Positions 54,281 through 61,145 are shown, counted from the stretch's first letter. The stretch is 64,000 nt of DNA from Emticicia sp037153985 (GCF_037153985.1 NZ_JBBAYI010000001.1:1012229-1076228), one strand, 5' to 3'. The notes: a model not told the origin generated them from the sequence alone. Made by a program: numbers and translations.

Positions 54281-54574
54281 TTATGATTCAACCGTTGTTT
54301 GTGCAGCCAATGCGGCAGCTTTTTGTTGTTTTAGTAACTCTCTCTTTTGTCTGCGCTGCTCTTTTCTTTTAGGCCAGCGACTAGCTTCATACAAGGCTAA
54401 TTTTTCTTTGTTTTCTTGTCTGTAAGCTTTTGATTTTTCTCTGAGTTCTTCTCTATGTTCCATAGCATACTCACGAGACCTTTGGTTGAGGAGTTCACGA
54501 TGTTTTTCCCGGTACTTTTTATGGTATTCCCTTTGATACTCCCGGCTTTTCTGAGTCTTTTCTTCTGCAGTCAT
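54281..54574 (-). CDS. Small, highly charged helical protein with Tyr/Arg/Glu repeats
   Basis: The 97-residue protein is made of a repeating charged pattern (SREYQREYHKKYREKHREL, SREYAMEHREELREKSKAYR) with an aromatic every 7-12 residues. A single long helix is expected. It has no hydrophobic core or signal, and Ala-rich residues close the C-terminus. Similar repeats occur in phage and nucleic-acid-binding small proteins, but no family can be named. It has its own terminator. Confidence 0.65.
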   Translation of the reverse strand: MTAEEKTQKSREYQREYHKKYREKHRELLNQRSREYAMEHREELREKSKAYRQENKEKLALYEASRWPKRKEQRRQKRELLKQQKAAALAAQTTVES

Positions 54575-54688
54575 TATTTATTATTAAAAAGTTGGTTGAA
54601 AAAATCCAAAGTCTTTTTTCTGATAAAAGAATAAAACTCACTTTTTTAGAAGAAATTAAAACACCGCAAGAAGTTATTTTGGAAAGAT

Positions 54689-54721
54689 AAATTCTTCAAT
54701 AAATATAATTTTGAAGAATTT
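54689..54721. repeat. Inverted repeat of 11-bp arms
   Basis: AAATTCTTCAA-N11-TTGAAGAATTT lies between the charged small protein and the repressor remnants. Function is unknown. Confidence 0.5.
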
Positions 54722-54789
54722 TAACAGAGAAAACAGGGATTTACCACCTATCTCACTCATTATCAATCATTTATGCCTATTTATTTTGT

Positions 54790-54900
54790 ATCAAGATTTA
54801 ATTTTGATACAAAATAAATACTCTAATAATTTTACTTTAAATGCTGTTTTTGCTTTAGCAATTCTTTTTCTAATACTAAATTTTGAGTTGAATTTACAAC
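54790..54900 (-). pseudogene. Decayed C-terminal remnant of a repressor-like gene (copy 1)
   Basis: Read leftward, this stretch encodes TQNLVLEKELLKQKQHLK then a stop, and in the next frame KVKLLEYL. This aligns with the end of the intact repressor at 56101-56451 (LELELLKQENKYLKEKVELLERL), with a small deletion causing a frameshift. The N-terminal HTH is gone. A hairpin ATTTTGTATCAA/TTGATACAAAAT (54783-54815) follows its end. Confidence 0.6.
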
Positions 54901-54947
54901 TTTTAAGCCCAAAAATTCGACTCTCAAATCTAAAATAGACTACCTTA

Positions 54948-55024
54948 GCAAAGCAGTGCAACAAATTTACAATAAAACGTAAAAAATTCACCTAACAATG
55001 TAAAAATTTATTTTACGGCAAAAA
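54948..55024 (+). repeat. Copy of the repressor/primase-operon leader (copy 1)
   Basis: This 77-base stretch is about 85% identical, by eye, to 56541-56617. The order GCAAAG-AGTG-AACAAATTTACA-TAAAACGTAAAA-ACCTA-AAAAATTTAT-TTACGG is shared. The promoter boxes and the following gene of the intact copy are not present here. Confidence 0.7.
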
Positions 55025-55593
55025 ATAAACTGACAAAAGCCTTTCGTTTATAGATTTACACTATTGAATACCTGCTATTTCCAGACTCAACATCATTCTG
55101 AAAAAAGTAATCAATAATTGATTATAAACAAAAAAGCCAGTCAATGACCGGCTTTTTATGTGTATATACCCTTGTAATAAGTTAGCTGTATTACTATCGT
55201 CTCAATTACTTATTCATATTGCAAGTATCAGGCAAATATTTTTAAATTGTCTTTTTTGTATAGCAAATGGCTCTTTTTGCAAGTTACTTCAACGTTAAAG
55301 CCTATTTTTTACCTAAAATGATGGTATTTTGTTAAATCTGAATACTAAATTTTAAACTTAAACCTCTAGCAAAATGGGTTCTTGGCCAGATTTGATAAGT
55401 ATTTTCAGAAGCAAAGCACCGTCTTTTCTAAATATATAATACTATTTCTTTTAACATTTATGGTTCTTGATTGGGCTGAGAATTACCGACCAGCATTGTT
55501 CAGAAGATTTAAAGTCTTGTTCAAAAACACTACTAGCTTGGCTTCCCTGAGACCTTATTTTTAAGAATCAGGCTTAGCTGTTGCTGTATGAAG
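55025..55593. other. Accessory intergenic stretch with no supported gene
   Basis: The stretch contains an intrinsic terminator at 55131-55157 (AAAAAGCC ... GGCTTTTT). Short open frames near 55374-55564 (one beginning MGSWPDLISIF, one MVLDWAENYR) show no family likeness and no good ribosome-binding context. They are best regarded as decayed DNA. Confidence 0.4.
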
Positions 55594-55661
55594 GTGACTT
55601 GTCAGATGAAATATAATTGTCTGATTTTTTGCAAGACTGAACGTTGTTTCTCAGTCTTTTT
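55594..55661 (+). terminator. Two consecutive terminator-like hairpins
   Basis: TCAGA-N13-TCTGATTTTTT is followed by AAGACTGA-N10-TCAGTCTTTTT. Both are rightward and end in T-runs. The source transcript is unclear. Confidence 0.6.
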
Positions 55662-55676
55662 CGTATTTATTGCAAG

Positions 55677-55714
55677 TTTCATTGCAAGTGGGTGCGCCTA
55701 ACTAAGCAATGAAA
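55677..55714. repeat. Inverted repeat near the element's left end
   Basis: TTTCATTGC-N20-GCAATGAAA is a 9-bp inverted repeat. ATTGCAAGT also occurs twice (55669-55677 and 55681-55689). It lies just outside the tRNA-end fragment and could be an integrase arm or excisionase site. Confidence 0.4.
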
Positions 55715-55718
55715 ATAA

Positions 55719-55754
55719 AAAAAGCCTGACAATCTATTGATTATCAGGCTTTTT
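55719..55754 (-). terminator. Terminator hairpin abutting the tRNA-end fragment
   Basis: AAAAGCCTGA ... TCAGGCTTTT, with an inner CAAT/ATTG helix, lies directly 3' (leftward) of the tRNA-like end, as a tRNA terminator would. T-runs on both strands suggest that it works in both directions. Confidence 0.75.
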
Positions 55755-55758
55755 GATT

Positions 55759-55776
55759 TGTGGAGAAGATGGGATT
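55759..55776 (-). mobile_element. Putative attachment site: 3' end of a tRNA gene (displaced att half)
   Basis: The minus strand reads AATCCCATCTTCTCCACA. This parses as the second half of a T-loop (AAT), the T-stem strand CCCAT, a 7-base acceptor strand CTTCTCC, discriminator A and CA. There is no tRNA body upstream, where the sequence becomes T-rich. A GGAGAAG acceptor would suit a tRNA-Ser-like gene. Such fragments mark the distal end of an element integrated in a tRNA 3' end. The intact tRNA is expected to the right of the element, past 64000. Confidence 0.55.
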
Positions 55777-55843
55777 TTGTTTTTTTTGCCTCTTTCTTGC
55801 TCATTATCAGTGTTTTATAAAAGTTCAATTTTCGTATCAAAGT

Positions 55844-56032
55844 TCAAGTTTGATACGTGTTTAATAACCTTTCTAATAACTTTACTTTTTCTTTTAAGTG
55901 TAGATTTTCTTGTTTTAATAATTCATGTTCTAATACGTTTTGGTTTAATGATTGGGATAACTCTTTATTATTCACAGCATTTTGAATGTTTCCCTTGTTT
56001 TTAAGAGAAAACAGAACAATCTTAATAGTCAT
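55844..56032 (-). pseudogene. N-terminally truncated repressor-like paralogue (copy 2)
   Basis: The open frame of 62 codons carries NKGNIQNAVNNKELSQSLNQ and LEHELLKQENLHLKEKVKLLERLL, the C-terminal half of the intact repressor at 56101-56451. Its HTH domain is replaced by about 12 unrelated residues. A hairpin CGTATCAAA/TTTGATACG (55833-55857) overlaps its 3' end, matching the one after copy 1. It could still be translated as a coiled-coil peptide able to pair with the full-length repressor. Confidence 0.6.
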
Positions 56033-56100
56033 GACAGCGATATATATTTGTGTGGTGTGAAAGCTGTTTTAGGACAAAAAGGGACTTTATGTAAACGCTA

Positions 56101-56451
56101 TTAATTATTTGTAGCCTTTAATAATCGCTCCAATAATTCCACTTTTTCTTTCAAGTATTTATTCTCTTGCTTTAAAAGCTCTAACTCTAGGGTACTGTTA
56201 TTAATACTCTGATTAATCCCCTTGTTATTTATTGCATTTTGAATATTTCCAGTATTAAAAAATGCTGCTGGACTTAAATCAAGTTTTTCACAGGCATTTA
56301 AAAAAGTAGATAGCGGCATATCATTTTTAAGTTGATTACTTAAAGTTTGCCTTGAAGTGCTTAGTAATTCTGCAAATGATTCAATGCTATAACGCTTATT
56401 TTTAATTTCTTCAAGCAACTTTTCGCCAATACTTTTTACTTCGTAAGCCAT
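56101..56451 (-). CDS. HTH repressor-like protein with C-terminal leucine zipper
   Basis: The 116-residue protein has an N-terminal HTH (about 18-60: SIESFAELLSTSRQTLSNQLKNDMPLSTFLNACEKLDLSP) of the phage-repressor/XRE kind. A short GNIQNAINNKGINQSINN linker leads to a coiled coil (about 85-114, LELELLKQENKYLKEKVELLERLL). It is transcribed away from the element's operon across a shared regulatory region with an exact direct repeat. It probably represses both itself and the replication genes. Two degraded paralogues lie to its left. Confidence 0.8.
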   Translation of the reverse strand: MAYEVKSIGEKLLEEIKNKRYSIESFAELLSTSRQTLSNQLKNDMPLSTFLNACEKLDLSPAAFFNTGNIQNAINNKGINQSINNSTLELELLKQENKYLKEKVELLERLLKATNN

Positions 56452-56491
56452 TGAATAATAGTGTTTTATGATTATTGGAAAATATTTTTAA

Positions 56492-56526
56492 CATTTTGTG
56501 TTATAAATATTTGCATTTTGTGTTAT
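56492..56526. promoter_or_regulatory. Direct-repeat operator between divergent repressor and operon
   Basis: CATTTTGTGTTAT occurs exactly twice, at 56492-56504 and 56514-56526, 22 bp apart (two helical turns). The second copy follows the -33 TTG and lies within the promoter spacer of the rightward operon. This is the expected layout for binding of the adjacent HTH protein. Confidence 0.7.
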
Positions 56527-56541
56527 GTATTTTTACTTTTG
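56511..56541 (+). promoter_or_regulatory. Promoter of the element's replication operon
   Basis: TTG (56511-56513), a 20-base spacer and TACTTTTG (56534-56541) match the Bacteroidota consensus TTG-N19/20-TAnnTTTG. Confidence 0.75.
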
Positions 56542-56617
56542 CAAAGTAGTGAAACAAATTTACACTAAAACGTAAAATATTTACCTATTAATGCAAAAAT
56601 TTATCTTACGGTAAAAT
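56541..56617 (+). repeat. Leader sequence duplicated at 54948-55024 (copy 2)
   Basis: This is the 5' untranslated leader of the element's operon. It shows TTACGGTAA near its end and an ACGTAAAATATTTAC stretch. About 85% of positions match the left copy. Confidence 0.7.
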
Positions 56618-56909
56618 GATTAAAAAAATATATGAACTCTTGCCAATTCCACTACAAGCGCAAACACGAAATGCTTGGCTTGCGGAATTTAAGAACGATG
56701 CAAAAAGGACTTTTTACCATCGTATCGAACACCCACAGCCAAAGGATTACAAGTTCTTTGGAAATACTTGGGGTATCAGTATTGAAGAACTGATGGAAGA
56801 CATTACACTACAAACTTTCAAAAAATCCAAAGGCAAAATCTCACCAATGAAATACGCCCTAAAAGTGGCTAAAAAAATGAGTGAGCCTAAACAATTGACT
56901 TTAGCTTAG
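56616..56909 (+). CDS. Small first gene of the element operon (unknown, Cro/HTH-like in size)
   Basis: The 97-residue protein is the first gene after the operator-promoter. It is basic and helical (KKIYELLPIPLQAQTRNAWLAEF ... FFGNTWGISIEELMEDITLQTFKK). The FGNTWGISIEELM segment resembles the end of an HTH domain, where 'GISIEEL' often follows the recognition helix. A role as Cro-like regulator or replication adaptor is inferred from position. The family was not recognised. Confidence 0.7.
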   Translation: MIKKIYELLPIPLQAQTRNAWLAEFKNDAKRTFYHRIEHPQPKDYKFFGNTWGISIEELMEDITLQTFKKSKGKISPMKYALKVAKKMSEPKQLTLA

Positions 56910-56939
56910 TGATTAATCAACTTCAAAATTTTTACACCA

Positions 56940-57119
56940 ATGAAATGGTTTGCAACCCAACAACAACCAACTGTGCTAACGCCTGAACAAGAAAACGCCT
57001 TTTTAAAGGCTCAAATAAATGAGCGAGACGAGCGGATTAGAATAATTGAAAATCAAAGAGAATGCCTCATAAGATTAATTAACCAAATTCTTTTGCCCCC
57101 TAAAAAACCAATTGCATGA
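56940..57119 (+). CDS. 59-residue coiled-coil protein
   Basis: The small ORF begins MKWFATQQQPTVLTPEQEN. A short helical coiled coil (AFLKAQINERDERIRIIENQRECLIRLINQIL) and a basic Pro-rich tail follow. Its stop overlaps the next start (ATGA), so translation is coupled. It has no recognised family; small accessory proteins of this kind are common in phage and satellite operons. Confidence 0.65.
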   Translation: MKWFATQQQPTVLTPEQENAFLKAQINERDERIRIIENQRECLIRLINQILLPPKKPIA

Positions 57120-57217
57120 GCCTAATTATTAGAACAATGGGGATTCTATTATTAGCAATCCTAATTCCTGTTGCTTGCCTTGTCCTATTTCTTGACCGCA
57201 AATTTTTACAACAATGA
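57116..57217 (+). CDS. 33-residue single-pass membrane peptide
   Basis: The frame begins MSLIIRTMGILLLAILIPV, one membrane helix, and ends LFLDRKFLQQ. Both ends overlap neighbours by ATGA. The coupled starts support it as a real gene despite its size. A holin-, toxin- or anchor-like role is possible but not shown. Confidence 0.55.
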   Translation: MSLIIRTMGILLLAILIPVACLVLFLDRKFLQQ

Positions 57218-57435
57218 ACGACAATTATACAATCATCCGAACACTACAAAGCAAATTGGCTGATGCTGAAAGTCAGCTAAAAGCCCGTGAAGATTTAGTA
57301 AATGCACAGAAAGCCAAATTGGAGAAATTAACAGGCAAACAAACCGAAGCAATAAAACTGCTTAATCAGGTCGAATTTAAGACTAATAAGGTTTTTGAAT
57401 CACACGTAAAACAAGCAATAAACCTGCTGAAATAA
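57214..57435 (+). CDS. 73-residue coiled-coil protein
   Basis: The protein is almost entirely helical (IIRTLQSKLADAESQLKAREDLV ... QKAKLEKLTGKQTEAIKLL). It overlaps the previous gene (ATGA) and the primase (TAATG). Coiled-coil proteins directly before a primase may act as adaptor or loader, which is inference. The family was not recognised. Confidence 0.7.
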   Translation: MNDNYTIIRTLQSKLADAESQLKAREDLVNAQKAKLEKLTGKQTEAIKLLNQVEFKTNKVFESHVKQAINLLK

Positions 57436-58322
57436 TGAAGCCTCAACACGAATTAGATTTAGCAAAATCAGTATCAATGATTGCCTTATTGGAAAGCATT
57501 GGCTATAAACCCAAATATAGTTCTGCTAAAGAAACATTCTTTATTAGCCCCTTTAGAGACGAAAGAACAGCATCTTTTAGCGTAGACGAAAAACAAAACC
57601 TTTGGATTGATAGGGGAGTAACTACGAAGTACGACAAAGGAGACAGCCCGATTGGTTTTGTGAAAAAATATTTCAATTTGAGTTTTCCTGCTGCTGTTGA
57701 ATGGCTTCTAAAATTCAATGGTGAACACCATGCAACGGTAACGATTAAGCAAGTAGAAAATGAACCTGCATTGCAATTGCTGACTGTCAGGAACATTAAA
57801 AACCCCTATTTAATCAGTTATGCACAAAGCCGTAGTATATCCTACACCGTTCTTTCAAAGTATTGTAAAGAAGTGGTTTATAAGCATACGGCAAGCAACC
57901 GGATATACACCGCTATCGGCTTTAAAAACGCATCTGACGGCTACGAATTAAGATTTAACGATTTTAAAGCCTGTTTAGGTAAAAAAGATATAACCTTTAT
58001 CGACAATTACCAATCTGATTTACTGGTCTTTGAAGGCTTCTTTGATTTCCTTTCTTTCATCGAATTAGACGTGCATAAGTTCCAAGCAAACTATTTGATT
58101 CTTAATTCTGTCGCCTTGCTTAATCGCTTCGATTTCAGCCCCGTAAACGCAATTTATAGCTACTTGGATAACGACAAAGGGGGTAGGGAAGCCTACGACA
58201 AAATAAAACAACTACACCAACCCAAATACATTATAAATGCGAGTGCTTGGAATTTCCCGAACCACAAAGATTTAAACGAATACCTGATATGGCTAAACAA
58301 AAGAGAAAAACCGACCGATTAG
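57435..58322 (+). CDS. Toprim domain primase of a mobile element
   Basis: The 295-residue protein has an N-terminal zinc-finger-like fold without cysteines (SPFRDERTASFSVDEKQNLWIDRG ... SPIGFVKKYFNLSFPAAVEWLL). The Toprim domain follows, with Glu200 (LLVFEGFFDFLSF) and Asp245/Asp247 (YSYLDNDKGGREAY). This is the standard short primase of Bacteroidota integrative and mobilizable elements. It is translationally coupled to the gene before it and overlaps the VapE-like gene after it by 34 bases. Confidence 0.88.
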   Translation: MKPQHELDLAKSVSMIALLESIGYKPKYSSAKETFFISPFRDERTASFSVDEKQNLWIDRGVTTKYDKGDSPIGFVKKYFNLSFPAAVEWLLKFNGEHHATVTIKQVENEPALQLLTVRNIKNPYLISYAQSRSISYTVLSKYCKEVVYKHTASNRIYTAIGFKNASDGYELRFNDFKACLGKKDITFIDNYQSDLLVFEGFFDFLSFIELDVHKFQANYLILNSVALLNRFDFSPVNAIYSYLDNDKGGREAYDKIKQLHQPKYIINASAWNFPNHKDLNEYLIWLNKREKPTD

Positions 58323-59590
58323 TTATTGAAGAGTGGTTGGATAGTGTTTATATGTTCCGTCGGAATACAGTTAACAACATGATTGAATACACCGACGACA
58401 AAAACACCCCTTACAAATTTATAACTGAATTTGAGTTCAATAATATCATAAGAAAAATTGAAATAGAAAAAGAATACAATGTTAGTAAAAATGACTTGCT
58501 AACTATTTTGAACTCAAATTTTACGCCTGAATACCACCCAATAAGAAACTATTTTAAACAATTAACCAACCGTTATACTTGGGAGTACGAACGCCTTGAA
58601 GATATAAAAGAACTAGAAATTTACAGGCTTGCCGATACCCTGACACTCCAAGAATCAAACCATAAGGATGTTAATATACATACCATATTTTGTGAGTTTC
58701 TGCGTAACTGGATGACTGCCAGCGTAGCTAATAGCATGACCGACTACGAATGCCAAAACCAAATGTGTTTGGTTCTGATTGGCGAAGAAGGCTTAAGAAA
58801 ATCTAGCTGGCTAATGAATCTTGTTCCACAGGCTTTAAAAGACTATGGCAAGACCAGTAAAATAGACCTTCATAGAATTGATATATGGCTTGATTTAGGC
58901 CGTATTTTCCTATACAACATTGACGACCAACTACGTAACCTACAAAGAAAGGATAGCGAAACTATGAAAACTATTATTACACAACCTCATGACTTTAAAC
59001 GGCTTCCTCATGCCGTTTTTAATACGTTCATACCTCGAATTTGCAATTTTTGTGGGTCAATCAATGGTCGTGAATTTTTAGCGGATACAGGAAAAAACCG
59101 CCGTTACTTTCCGTTTGAAGTCTTGAATATCAACTACGAATTATTATCAAGTATTGATATTGATAAATGTTGGTTTGAGGCATATATGCTATTTGTTAAT
59201 GGGGTAAAATACTGGTACGACACCAGCGAACTAGCAAAGTTTGATACTAATTCTTATCGAGTAATTAAGCCAGAAGAAGAACTATTTTATGAGTTTTTCG
59301 ACCCTGTATTAGATGAAAAAAATATTCCTCCAAATGCTCAGTATAAAACCCCAATGCAGATTCTTAGGCAATTGGAGGGCTTCACGAAACAAAGACTATC
59401 AATTAAGGTTTTAGGCGAATTTTTAACCCATATCAAGTGCGTTAAGAAAGCTAAAAACATAAACGGAAGGGTTGAAAAACCGTACGTAGTAGTTGAAAAA
59501 TACATTGACCTATACGAGCAACAAAGCCTTTTAACGGCTAAGCCTGTAAGCCTTCCCAATACTTTACCACCAGCAAAAATAAATTTTTAA
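58289..59590 (+). CDS. VapE-like superfamily helicase/ATPase
   Basis: The protein has 433 residues from the ATG at 58289, inside the primase 3' end (an earlier TTG was rejected). The Walker A is at about 165-173 (GEEGLRKSS), a Walker B-like acidic segment is FLYNIDDQL, and the GREFLADTGKNRRYFPFEVL motif is characteristic of virulence-associated E family proteins. VapE-like proteins, with a primase, drive replication of phage satellites and islands. It is the fifth gene of the overlapping operon. Confidence 0.87.
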   Translation: MAKQKRKTDRLVIEEWLDSVYMFRRNTVNNMIEYTDDKNTPYKFITEFEFNNIIRKIEIEKEYNVSKNDLLTILNSNFTPEYHPIRNYFKQLTNRYTWEYERLEDIKELEIYRLADTLTLQESNHKDVNIHTIFCEFLRNWMTASVANSMTDYECQNQMCLVLIGEEGLRKSSWLMNLVPQALKDYGKTSKIDLHRIDIWLDLGRIFLYNIDDQLRNLQRKDSETMKTIITQPHDFKRLPHAVFNTFIPRICNFCGSINGREFLADTGKNRRYFPFEVLNINYELLSSIDIDKCWFEAYMLFVNGVKYWYDTSELAKFDTNSYRVIKPEEELFYEFFDPVLDEKNIPPNAQYKTPMQILRQLEGFTKQRLSIKVLGEFLTHIKCVKKAKNINGRVEKPYVVVEKYIDLYEQQSLLTAKPVSLPNTLPPAKINF

Positions 59591-59609
59591 CATATAAACA
59601 ACATCAGTT

Positions 59610-60005
59610 ATGCAAGTAATTACGCTTATTGGCAACCTCGGACAAGATGCCGAAATCAAAGAAGTAAACAACAACAAATTTGCTGCCTTCTCAGTAGGTT
59701 GTACCATCAGAAAAAAGAACGGTGATAAAGTGGAAGAAAAAACAACTTGGTACGACTGTTCGACCAACAATTTAAAGGTGGCCGAATTTTTGAAAAAAGG
59801 CACCAAGATTTATTTACAGGGTAGATTTAAACTTGATACCTATTGGTCGGAAAAGTTGAACAAATGGGTGCCTAAAATCAATATCTTTTCAACCGATATA
59901 GAATTGTTAAGCGCGAAGAAAGAAGAAGGTACAGCAACGGAGAAAACAGGCACACAAGCCACGACCGAAAGCGGTGGTAATGGTGGCGACGATTTGCCAT
60001 TCTAA
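59610..60005 (+). CDS. ssb: Single-stranded DNA-binding protein
   Basis: The 131-residue OB-fold protein begins MQVITLIGNLGQDAEI, includes FSVGCTIRKKNGDKVEEKTTWYDCS and YLQGRF, and has a Gly/Thr-rich tail ending DDLPF (the usual acidic tip that recruits partners). It is a second ssb copy carried by the element, next to the VapE-like gene by 19 bases. A terminator follows. Confidence 0.93.
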   Translation: MQVITLIGNLGQDAEIKEVNNNKFAAFSVGCTIRKKNGDKVEEKTTWYDCSTNNLKVAEFLKKGTKIYLQGRFKLDTYWSEKLNKWVPKINIFSTDIELLSAKKEEGTATEKTGTQATTESGGNGGDDLPF

Positions 60006-60011
60006 TCAAGC

Positions 60012-60042
60012 AAAAAAGCCGTTTTTCAACGGCTTTTTTTGT
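60012..60042. terminator. Bidirectional terminator between ssb and the orphan HTH gene
   Basis: AAAAAAGCCGTT-tttc-AACGGCTTTTTTT is a 12-bp stem with an A-run before and a T-run after it, serving both convergent genes. Confidence 0.92.
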
Positions 60043-60489
60043 TTATTCTATCTCTAATTTATTTTTATGATATTTTGTTATTCTTTTCCATTCAATTTGA
60101 TTTTTTTTTATCCAAGTTCTTATCATATACGTACTAATATCTAACTTATAGGTTTTAGAAAATAGATAAGCAATTCTTTCTAATGATTCCCCTTTATCTA
60201 TCCACTTCAGTATTTTTTCTTGTTGTTGAGCTTTTATTACAGAAAGTTTAGCAGTTTTCCCAGAGTTTTCTACCAATAGTCCTAGAAAACCCATACGTTC
60301 AAATCTGTCAAACCAAGAATATATTGTTCTTGTACGTACTTCTAAAAGCCTTGCTATATGTGGTGCTTCAAATTTATCTTTACTTAATAAAATACTTTGT
60401 GCACGTTTTCGAGTCAAATCATTTGGATGCTGTTGTACTAAATCTGTCAGAGTTTTTTCCTCTAATAGGTCTAATTTTTGAAATCTCAT
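60043..60489 (-). CDS. Orphan IS630-type helix-turn-helix protein (transposase N-domain only)
   Basis: The 148-residue protein resembles the N-terminal part of IS630-family transposases. The first HTH is at about 40-70 (HIARLLEVRTRTIYSWFDRFERMGFLGLL). The second is at about 100-135 (ESLERIAYLFSKTYKLDISTYMIRTWIKK), ending IEWKRITKYHK as just before the DDE domain. No DDE partner frame follows on either side, and no inverted ends were found. It may be a truncated IS or a domesticated DNA-binding protein. Confidence 0.72.
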   Translation of the reverse strand: MRFQKLDLLEEKTLTDLVQQHPNDLTRKRAQSILLSKDKFEAPHIARLLEVRTRTIYSWFDRFERMGFLGLLVENSGKTAKLSVIKAQQQEKILKWIDKGESLERIAYLFSKTYKLDISTYMIRTWIKKNQIEWKRITKYHKNKLEIE

Positions 60490-60886
60490 GATATATTAAA
60501 GAAAAAAGTGTCGCGTAATTCTTAAGTAAAAAAATATTTTGACTTTTTTATTTTAAAATGAAAAAAAAATAAGTTTTGACAATTTTTTCGGAAAATTAGA
60601 ATAATATTTTCCAAAAATCCATTTTTTGATATTAAGATAAACTCAATCTTACTTTTTATTTATGATAATTTCTTAAAATAAGGTAAAATCAAAATATAAT
60701 ACTTTTAAACAAATTGCACTATTTAATAATCTATTGAATTTATCGAAGATTGTAGAATTTTTCATTTATTTTATTGGATTTTACAGAATCTTGTATTGTT
60801 TTTTCTAAATATATTTGTATTATATTTGTATGTCACTTTACAAATGATATTAGATAAATTATATTTTCAAATAAACAATAGTAATT
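60490..60886. other. Extremely AT-rich non-coding stretch with candidate promoter boxes
   Basis: The stretch is visibly richer in A and T than its surroundings. It contains GGAAAAT/ATTTTCC (60590-60612) and two TATATTTG -7-like boxes at 60810-60817 and 60821-60828, before the small ORF at 60887. The -33 TTG spacing is not ideal (TTG at 60791 and 60796). It may be a replication or silencing region, or simply an AT-rich spacer. Confidence 0.45.
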
Positions 60887-61045
60887 ATGGAACACCCGTC
60901 TAAATTTAAAAGAATGATAGGTAGAAATCATTCTTACAAATCGTTAAAGCGTAATAAAATTTGGGTATTAGTAAGTTTTTCCAAGACCTTACTGATAGAT
61001 GTAATTGCACATCTTATTGTTATCAACATAAATGATTTTATGTAA
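60887..61045 (+). CDS. 52-residue basic-hydrophobic small protein (candidate)
   Basis: The small frame has a basic N-terminal half (MEHPSKFKRMIGRNHSYKSLKRNKI) and a hydrophobic C-terminal half (LLIDVIAHLIVIN). Candidate -7 boxes lie 60-75 bases upstream and a long hairpin terminator lies downstream. The layout recalls small membrane-active peptides, but no family match is known. It could be a chance frame. Confidence 0.4.
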   Translation: MEHPSKFKRMIGRNHSYKSLKRNKIWVLVSFSKTLLIDVIAHLIVININDFM

Positions 61046-61071
61046 GATGCCGTAAAAGTAGTTGTATAATT

Positions 61072-61141
61072 AAAAAGCCTTTTAGTGGATGCCCTCTATA
61101 AGTTTCTAACTTAATAGGGAAAATGCACTGAAAGGCTTTTT
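61072..61141. terminator. Long stem hairpin with a 38-base loop
   Basis: AAAAAGCCTTTTAGTG (61072-61087) pairs with CACTGAAAGGCTTTTT (61126-61141), 16 bp with one G-U. The 38-base loop contains CCCT/AGGG. It sits between the small ORF (plus) and the Abi_C gene (minus) and can terminate both. Confidence 0.75.
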
Positions 61142-61145
61142 AATT

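Noticed and set aside
54791..54991. A 66-codon minus-strand frame with FKVKLLEYL
   Set aside because: It is the shifted frame of the decayed repressor remnant and runs through the duplicated leader, so it is not a separate gene.
55374..55564. Short plus-strand frames (MGSWPDLISIF..., MVLDWAENYR...) as a small gene or transposase piece
   Set aside because: They lie in different frames with no family likeness and no start signals. They could not be joined into a known transposase.
60043..60489. A complete insertion sequence
   Set aside because: There is no DDE catalytic frame, no terminal inverted repeats and no target-site duplication.
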